Positions 60,091-64,000 of a stretch of 64,000 nt of DNA are shown one piece after another. Origin of the DNA: an uncultured Gemmatimonadota bacterium (lineage in GTDB: Bacteria; Gemmatimonadota; Gemmatimonadetes; Gemmatimonadales; Gemmatimonadaceae); NCBI GenBank assembly GCA_902826615.1, contig CADEFN010000001.1:186001-250000 (forward strand), read 5' to 3'. The notes beneath the pieces are model-generated. The model was not told the origin of the DNA, searched no databases, and worked only from the letters and a program-made list of their open reading frames with translations. Every line of letters begins with the position of its first letter. Position 1 is the first letter of the stretch. The translations under genes were made by a program, and so were the position numbers.

Positions 60091-61706
60091 GTGCCGGAGG
60101 TCTGGTTCACTCGACGCACGACGATGCGCACGGGTGTCACCCTGTCGTCCTTTGACGGCACCAGGGTCGCGGGCGCCTCGACAACCTCGAAGGAACCGGG
60201 CACAAGGAAGTCGTCCAGTACGACCCGAAGCGTCAGCGGTTTGGTGGAAGGACGACGCACAAAGAAGCGGCCCTGTGAGTCGGTGTAGATGACCTCTCCG
60301 CCAATCTCGAGCGCCGCGCCATCCACCGGTGCACCGCTTTCGTCGATCACCCGGCCACTGGCCACGTAGCCCTTGACGTTCCCGCCGTCGCCACCGGAGC
60401 GGCCGGCACTGAGGCCGCGATACATGAAGGTGTTGCCCTGCGCGGAGTAGTGCACGCGGCCATCGGGGGTGACAAAACTCCCGATGGAGAGGCTCACGCC
60501 GCGAATATGAAGCCGGGCGTTGACACCCATGGTCTGCACAAAGGGATCTGCGGCGAGGTAGGGCGAGTGGGCCACCTGGTACTCCACACTCAGCGAACTG
60601 AGGCCGGCGTTGATCGTACCACCGAAGTTCACGGAGGTGCGCCCCTGATCACGGGAGATCACCTGGAGCAGGGAGAGCCGGGGGCTGATCGCTTCGCGGA
60701 GCAGGAGCACGGGGGTGGTGGAGCGGGCTTGTGTGGGCTGCCACACTTTGAGCAGGTAGAGTTCGCTCTGAAGCCAGCTGGAGAGCTCGCGGCGTGCGGT
60801 GAGATACGACGAGATGTTGGGCCGCCGTCCCGCTTCAGAAAAGAGCCACCCGCCCGAGAACGACGCGCCGGCGGCTCGGCCGGTTCCGGTGATCTGGGTG
60901 AGCCCCGCGCGCTGGGGAAGTCCGGCAAAGGCAGAATCCTGCCGGAAGTGCTGACGTCCCACGCCTAACGACCACCCGTCGGCGGGTTTCCAGTTGACGA
61001 GGAGGTTGTCGCGCTCGAGTTCCGTCTGCAGCGGCATGGGCGCGGAGGTGCGCCGGAAGTGCTGCCCGATGCCCACCAGCGATGCCTTCACATCAAAGTG
61101 GGGTCGGTTGGCCTCGAGGGCGAGGGCTCCATAGGGAGAGTTCGCGCCGATACCGAGGGTGCTGCTGGTGGCCACACCCTGCGACGGCTTCCAGGTAGCG
61201 CTTGCCATCACGGTCTGCCGATCGGTGGTGATCGCGTGAGCGCTGAACGAGAGGGTTCGGGAGTAGTCGTGTTTGGCGCGCGCGTAGGCCATGGCGTGCA
61301 TGGCTCGCTGCGACCCGAAGTAGGGAGCTGCGAGTGCGGTGGCACTGGCGCCACCGAAAATCCAGGTCTGCGTGCGGCCACGACGACGCTGAATGGACGC
61401 CCCCTGCGCGAAAATGGTGGCACCGGTCGCAAAGACATCGGTGTCGAAGGTGAGTGGCAGAAGATCGTTCCCCACCCGCAGGGTGTCACGCCCACCGATC
61501 AGACGACGCCCCGACGCCCCGATGCGCAGCCCATCGAGGTATCCGACACCTAACGATGCTTCGTATCCGTTACCCCACAGGTTGACCAGACCGCCGTACC
61601 CGGCAAAAAGCGAGGACCCGCCTCCCTGCACCTGGAACACCTGGGCTGAGACAGCAGGAGCACTCAGCGCCAGCGCCAGAGAGAGCACAATCGGCCGGCA
61701 GCGCAT
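60087..61706 (-). CDS. Outer-membrane beta-barrel candidate with C-terminal CarboxypepD_reg-like domain
   Basis: 539 residues from an ATG at 61706 that overlaps the stop of the upstream secreted-protein gene by one base (TGATG). After a signal peptide (IVLSLALALSAPAVSAQ) come about 420 residues of alternating strands with aromatic ends, as in outer-membrane barrels (FQVQGGGSSLFAGYGG, LRIGASGRRLIGGRDT, SGGWLFSEAGRRPNISSY). The last 95 (GYVASGRVIDESGAPVDGAA, YTDSQGRFFVRRPS) form a CarboxypepD_reg-type beta-sandwich, the domain type seen at usher C-termini. It is much shorter than a classical usher (about 800 residues). Best guess: secretion pore or anchor for the co-encoded subunits. Confidence 0.6.
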   Translation of the reverse strand: MRCRPIVLSLALALSAPAVSAQVFQVQGGGSSLFAGYGGLVNLWGNGYEASLGVGYLDGLRIGASGRRLIGGRDTLRVGNDLLPLTFDTDVFATGATIFAQGASIQRRRGRTQTWIFGGASATALAAPYFGSQRAMHAMAYARAKHDYSRTLSFSAHAITTDRQTVMASATWKPSQGVATSSTLGIGANSPYGALALEANRPHFDVKASLVGIGQHFRRTSAPMPLQTELERDNLLVNWKPADGWSLGVGRQHFRQDSAFAGLPQRAGLTQITGTGRAAGASFSGGWLFSEAGRRPNISSYLTARRELSSWLQSELYLLKVWQPTQARSTTPVLLLREAISPRLSLLQVISRDQGRTSVNFGGTINAGLSSLSVEYQVAHSPYLAADPFVQTMGVNARLHIRGVSLSIGSFVTPDGRVHYSAQGNTFMYRGLSAGRSGGDGGNVKGYVASGRVIDESGAPVDGAALEIGGEVIYTDSQGRFFVRRPSTKPLTLRVVLDDFLVPGSFEVVEAPATLVPSKDDRVTPVRIVVRRVNQTSGT

Positions 61707-62365
61707 CAGTAGGCGACCGCCCGCAGATTGAGCGTGCCGCGATAGACACCCGACGCCAGATTGGGCTGACCACGAAGGTCCAGCTGCAGCTCGAGGTTGT
61801 CGGTGCGGCGCGCCTGACCATTGATGGGGGCGATGATGAACTGACGAAAGAGGTGCAGGGTCCCCCCTGGTGTTCCGTTCCCGGCTACTGGTTGCTGTGT
61901 GAACGCCGTGAAAGACCGTACCCGACCGCTCATCATACGTCCCAGCACTCGGCTCGATGCGATGTTTGCCGTGCCGGTCGACAGGGCGCTGGCCGGTGCC
62001 GTGAAGTAGCCGATCAGGTCGACCAGGGTGACAATGGAAGTGAGCTCCCACTCGGTGGTGATGCTGACCGGCGACGGAAAGACGTTGATGCGATTGTCGA
62101 CGAGGCTCGGCATGCTCTGCACCGCCCCGGAGTTGATGAGCACCGTCAGCGAGTTGGCTGTCACGCCGACCGTGGTGCTGTCGGCGCGCATGTTCCAGGC
62201 GGCCACCGACGACAGCGTCGGCACCGACGTGGCCAGACTCCCGACTTGCGCCGTGGCCGTACGCGCGGTGACGGCGAAGGCACTGACACACCAAACGCCC
62301 AAAAGGAGGCCCCGCCTGGCGGCGAGCCTCCGAAGGCCGGAGAGAATGGGACTCATCCTCCGCAT
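61706..62365 (-). CDS. Secreted beta-sandwich protein, paralogue C of the cluster
   Basis: 219 residues from an ATG at 62365 (a second ATG three codons later is possible). The signal peptide ends near ARTATAQ. The body shares a common pattern with its two neighbours: a strand set near the front (SPVSITTEWEL), LIGYFTAPASALSTG, ASSRVLGRMMSG, then RRTDNLELQLDLRGQPNLAS and the terminal GVYRGTLNLRAVAY. The terminal G-x-Y-x-G-x-x-x-x-R-A strand resembles the end of SCPU/DUF4402-type pilins. Likely a surface or fibre subunit; function unproven. Confidence 0.6.
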   Translation of the reverse strand: MRRMSPILSGLRRLAARRGLLLGVWCVSAFAVTARTATAQVGSLATSVPTLSSVAAWNMRADSTTVGVTANSLTVLINSGAVQSMPSLVDNRINVFPSPVSITTEWELTSIVTLVDLIGYFTAPASALSTGTANIASSRVLGRMMSGRVRSFTAFTQQPVAGNGTPGGTLHLFRQFIIAPINGQARRTDNLELQLDLRGQPNLASGVYRGTLNLRAVAY

Positions 62366-62372
62366 CCCGGCG

Positions 62373-62954
62373 TCATGTCGTGAAGGCCCGGACGGTGACG
62401 GTGCCGCTATACGTCCCCGAGGTCAGGGCCGGCTGTCCCACCAGGTTCAACCGGAGATCGAGGTCGATCGTGCGACTCGCCTGCAGGTTGGCGTTTGTTA
62501 TGGGAACGCGCATGAGCCGCAGCGACGCACCGTTCACGCCAATCCCACGGTTGGCATTCTGGGTGAAGGCCGTCCAGTTCACGGGTTGCCACAACGTCGT
62601 GGGGCTGGTCTGTACACGCCCCTGGACGCGCGACGAGGCGAGGTACGTCGTTCCATTCGCCAGCGCCTGAGCGGCATTTCCGAAGTAGGCCAGCATACGC
62701 ACCTCATTGGTTCCCGGCGCTACCGCCCAGGATGCGATAATCCGCACGGGGGTGGGAAACGGATTGAGGGCATTGTCCGTGATACTCGCCAGCGTCTGCG
62801 TGCCACCCGATGCCACGTTCACGGTGAGTGACGATGAACGGGTTGCGCTCAGCGTCACGGTGCGCACGACCGAGGTGAGCCCGGGCTGCGCCTGCAACGG
62901 AACAGACATCAGTCCGCTGAGCGCGACCATCGCCAGAACGAGACGGCAGAGCAT
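62373..62954 (-). CDS. Secreted beta-sandwich protein, paralogue B of the cluster
   Basis: 193 residues from the ATG at 62954 with GGAG upstream. Signal peptide MLCRLVLAMVALSGLMSVPL. Shared features with paralogue C: TPVRIIASWAV, MLAYFGNAAQALANG, ASSRVQGRVQTS, RTIDLDLRLNLVGQPALTSG and GTYSGTVTVRAFTT. The pattern of a central A-L-x-N/T-G...S-S-R-V-x-G-R and a closing G-T-Y-x-G strand is the hallmark of this small family in the window. The gap to the chaperone-like gene is 17 bases, so it is in the same operon. Confidence 0.62.
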   Translation of the reverse strand: MLCRLVLAMVALSGLMSVPLQAQPGLTSVVRTVTLSATRSSSLTVNVASGGTQTLASITDNALNPFPTPVRIIASWAVAPGTNEVRMLAYFGNAAQALANGTTYLASSRVQGRVQTSPTTLWQPVNWTAFTQNANRGIGVNGASLRLMRVPITNANLQASRTIDLDLRLNLVGQPALTSGTYSGTVTVRAFTT

Positions 62955-62971
62955 CAGTGCATTCTCCGAGG

Positions 62972-63685
62972 CTAACGATCGCTGGCGCTGGCGCGCCGCT
63001 CCTCGAAGGTGAACCCGGCAAACCGCAGCATCACCTTGTCGGGCTCTGCCGCGCCTTCCCACGGCACTTCCACGCGGCGTTTGCTGCGTGGAAAGAGCGG
63101 GAAGCCGCCAAAGGGTGTTCCGAACTTGCCATCAGCACTCAGTTCGGATCCCATGACACGCCCCAGGGACGCGCTGGTGTTCTCGAACTCGAGCACGGCC
63201 TTGCGGGTCGCGGTGTCATACGAGAAGCCGCGCAGGGTGACCGCGTCCTTCTTGAGGGCATCCTTTTGCAGGAGATACACCACGTGGGGCAGCTCAATCC
63301 GGAGATTGAGGCCATTGCTTGCACGTGCCCCACTCATCGAACCGAGCACCATGAACCAGGCCGGAAGCTGCCGAGCTTTAGCTTCGTAGTGAACGGTGTA
63401 GGTGGCCAGCGGGGGGATGCGAAAGCTCATGGTCGAGAGCTTGAGCTCGACGTTGGTGGAGTCGAACGGGAGATCGGTGAGATCGCCGCGTTCGTCCACC
63501 TGGAAGCCGCGAGGCTCCAGCACCACCGTCATGGGGAACAGCGTCTCGTTCACCAGGTCGAACTTCCCCTTGGCCTGGGCCGCGTATTCCACGACCGCGG
63601 GACGGACAGTTTGTGCGTGGGACGATAACGCCGTCGCGGCGAGCGCCGCGACGACGAAAGCAGCCCGAATGGAGCGCATCAGCAT
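62972..63685 (-). CDS. PapD-like periplasmic chaperone candidate
   Basis: 237 residues from the ATG at 63685 (three bases after the upstream stop; a second ATG two codons later is possible). Signal peptide ends SSHAQ. GKFDLVNETLFPMTVVLEPR and LSTMSFRIPPLATYTVHYEA recall the N-terminal sandwich of periplasmic pilus chaperones (the N-x-x-x-x-P-x-x-V strand and the P-x-F-x-L-P-P-x-x strand). The later half contains VLEFENTSASLGRVMG and KRRVEVPWEG. The subunit-binding Arg/Lys pair of PapD cannot be identified with confidence. Placement between subunit-like genes supports the chaperone idea. Confidence 0.5.
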   Translation of the reverse strand: MLMRSIRAAFVVAALAATALSSHAQTVRPAVVEYAAQAKGKFDLVNETLFPMTVVLEPRGFQVDERGDLTDLPFDSTNVELKLSTMSFRIPPLATYTVHYEAKARQLPAWFMVLGSMSGARASNGLNLRIELPHVVYLLQKDALKKDAVTLRGFSYDTATRKAVLEFENTSASLGRVMGSELSADGKFGTPFGGFPLFPRSKRRVEVPWEGAAEPDKVMLRFAGFTFEERRASASDR

Positions 63686-63688
63686 GGG

Positions 63689-64000
63689 TTACTGCGTGAT
63701 CGCGCGAAGGTTCAGCGTGCCGGCATACGTGCCCGGCACCGTGGTGGTGCCCACGAGGTCGATCTGCAGATAGAGGTCATCGGTGCGGCTCGAATTGCGG
63801 TTCACACCGGTGATGCCCTGCGAGAAGATCTGGAGTGATCCACCCGCCACACCGACCGAACTCGCACCACCCGTCACCACACCACCAGTAAAGGGGTTGA
63901 AGGCACCCGCCACACCGACACGTCCCCGCACTCGGCTCGTGGTGATGAAGTTGGTTCCGTTCACCAGCGCCTGCGCGGGCGTGGTGAAGTAGCCAACGAG
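63689..64000 (-). CDS. Secreted beta-sandwich protein, paralogue A (cut by the window edge)
   Basis: The last 103 codons run open from the window edge to a TAA at 63689-63691. LVGYFTTPAQALVNGTNFIT, SRVRGRVGVAG, RTDDLYLQIDLVGTT and PGTYAGTLNLRAITQ align with paralogues B and C over their whole C-terminal halves. The start and signal peptide are beyond the edge. It is the most upstream known member of the operon; more genes may precede it. Confidence 0.65.
   Translation of the reverse strand, partial: LVGYFTTPAQALVNGTNFITTSRVRGRVGVAGAFNPFTGGVVTGGASSVGVAGGSLQIFSQGITGVNRNSSRTDDLYLQIDLVGTTTVPGTYAGTLNLRAITQ

Overview
The window looks like ordinary chromosome from a high-GC, diderm, free-living bacterium, most likely a member of the Gemmatimonadota. 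This is inference from gene content, not from a marker gene. The supporting content is: two very large DUF5916/CBM9-type outer-membrane proteins; many secreted lipoproteins, Ig-like proteins and WD40-like (PD40) proteins; a GSI-alpha glutamine synthetase together with a GSIII; and a chromosomal RepA-type protein. Coding density is very high, with mixed strands. Many neighbouring genes overlap by four bases (GTGA or ATGA), which often decides the start codon. I see no rRNA, prophage, insertion sequence or CRISPR array. The only RNA gene found is a tRNA-Cys.

Layout. 1-8.6 kb holds secreted hydrolases and surface proteins: a metallophosphoesterase cut by the window edge, a polysaccharide deacetylase, a DUF5916 barrel with a 25-glycine run, a NIPSNAP protein, an intradiol-dioxygenase-like lipoprotein, an S9 peptidase and a GNAT acetyltransferase. 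8.7-17 kb holds a 998-residue ATPase/LuxR regulator, an SGNH lipoprotein, two tandem DUF2202-like proteins and a second DUF5916 protein. 16.9-26.7 kb holds a split aconitase X (AcnX), tRNA-Cys, a PLP-dependent threonine/serine dehydratase, a serine hydrolase, OsmC, a large LVIVD-repeat protein, a DUF1080 protein and an M15-type peptidase. 27-35.6 kb holds glutamine synthetase III, two tandem Ig-repeat lipoproteins (each preceded by a strong terminator) and a second PLP dehydratase. 35.7-42.3 kb holds an L,D-transpeptidase, an ABC exporter pair, a DUF2892/ECF sigma/anti-sigma operon and glutamine synthetase I. 42.5-48.4 kb is a signalling block with two PAS/GAF histidine kinases, a CheY-like receiver and a histone-H1-like basic protein. 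48.5-54.7 kb holds a MerR/SDR/RepA-like operon, then CtpA, a TolB-like protein, a stomatin-like protein and a zinc ribbon. 54.7-59.3 kb holds small genes (zinc ribbon, CspA, two unknowns), an NrtR-like Nudix regulator, a GH3 hexosaminidase and a YggX variant.

The end of the window (60.1-64.0 kb, minus strand) is the best candidate for an undescribed system. It is a compact operon of three related secreted beta-sandwich proteins, a PapD-like chaperone candidate and a 539-residue outer-membrane barrel candidate carrying a C-terminal carboxypeptidase-regulatory-like domain. Together they resemble a minimal, divergent chaperone-usher fibre system, and the operon runs off the right edge.
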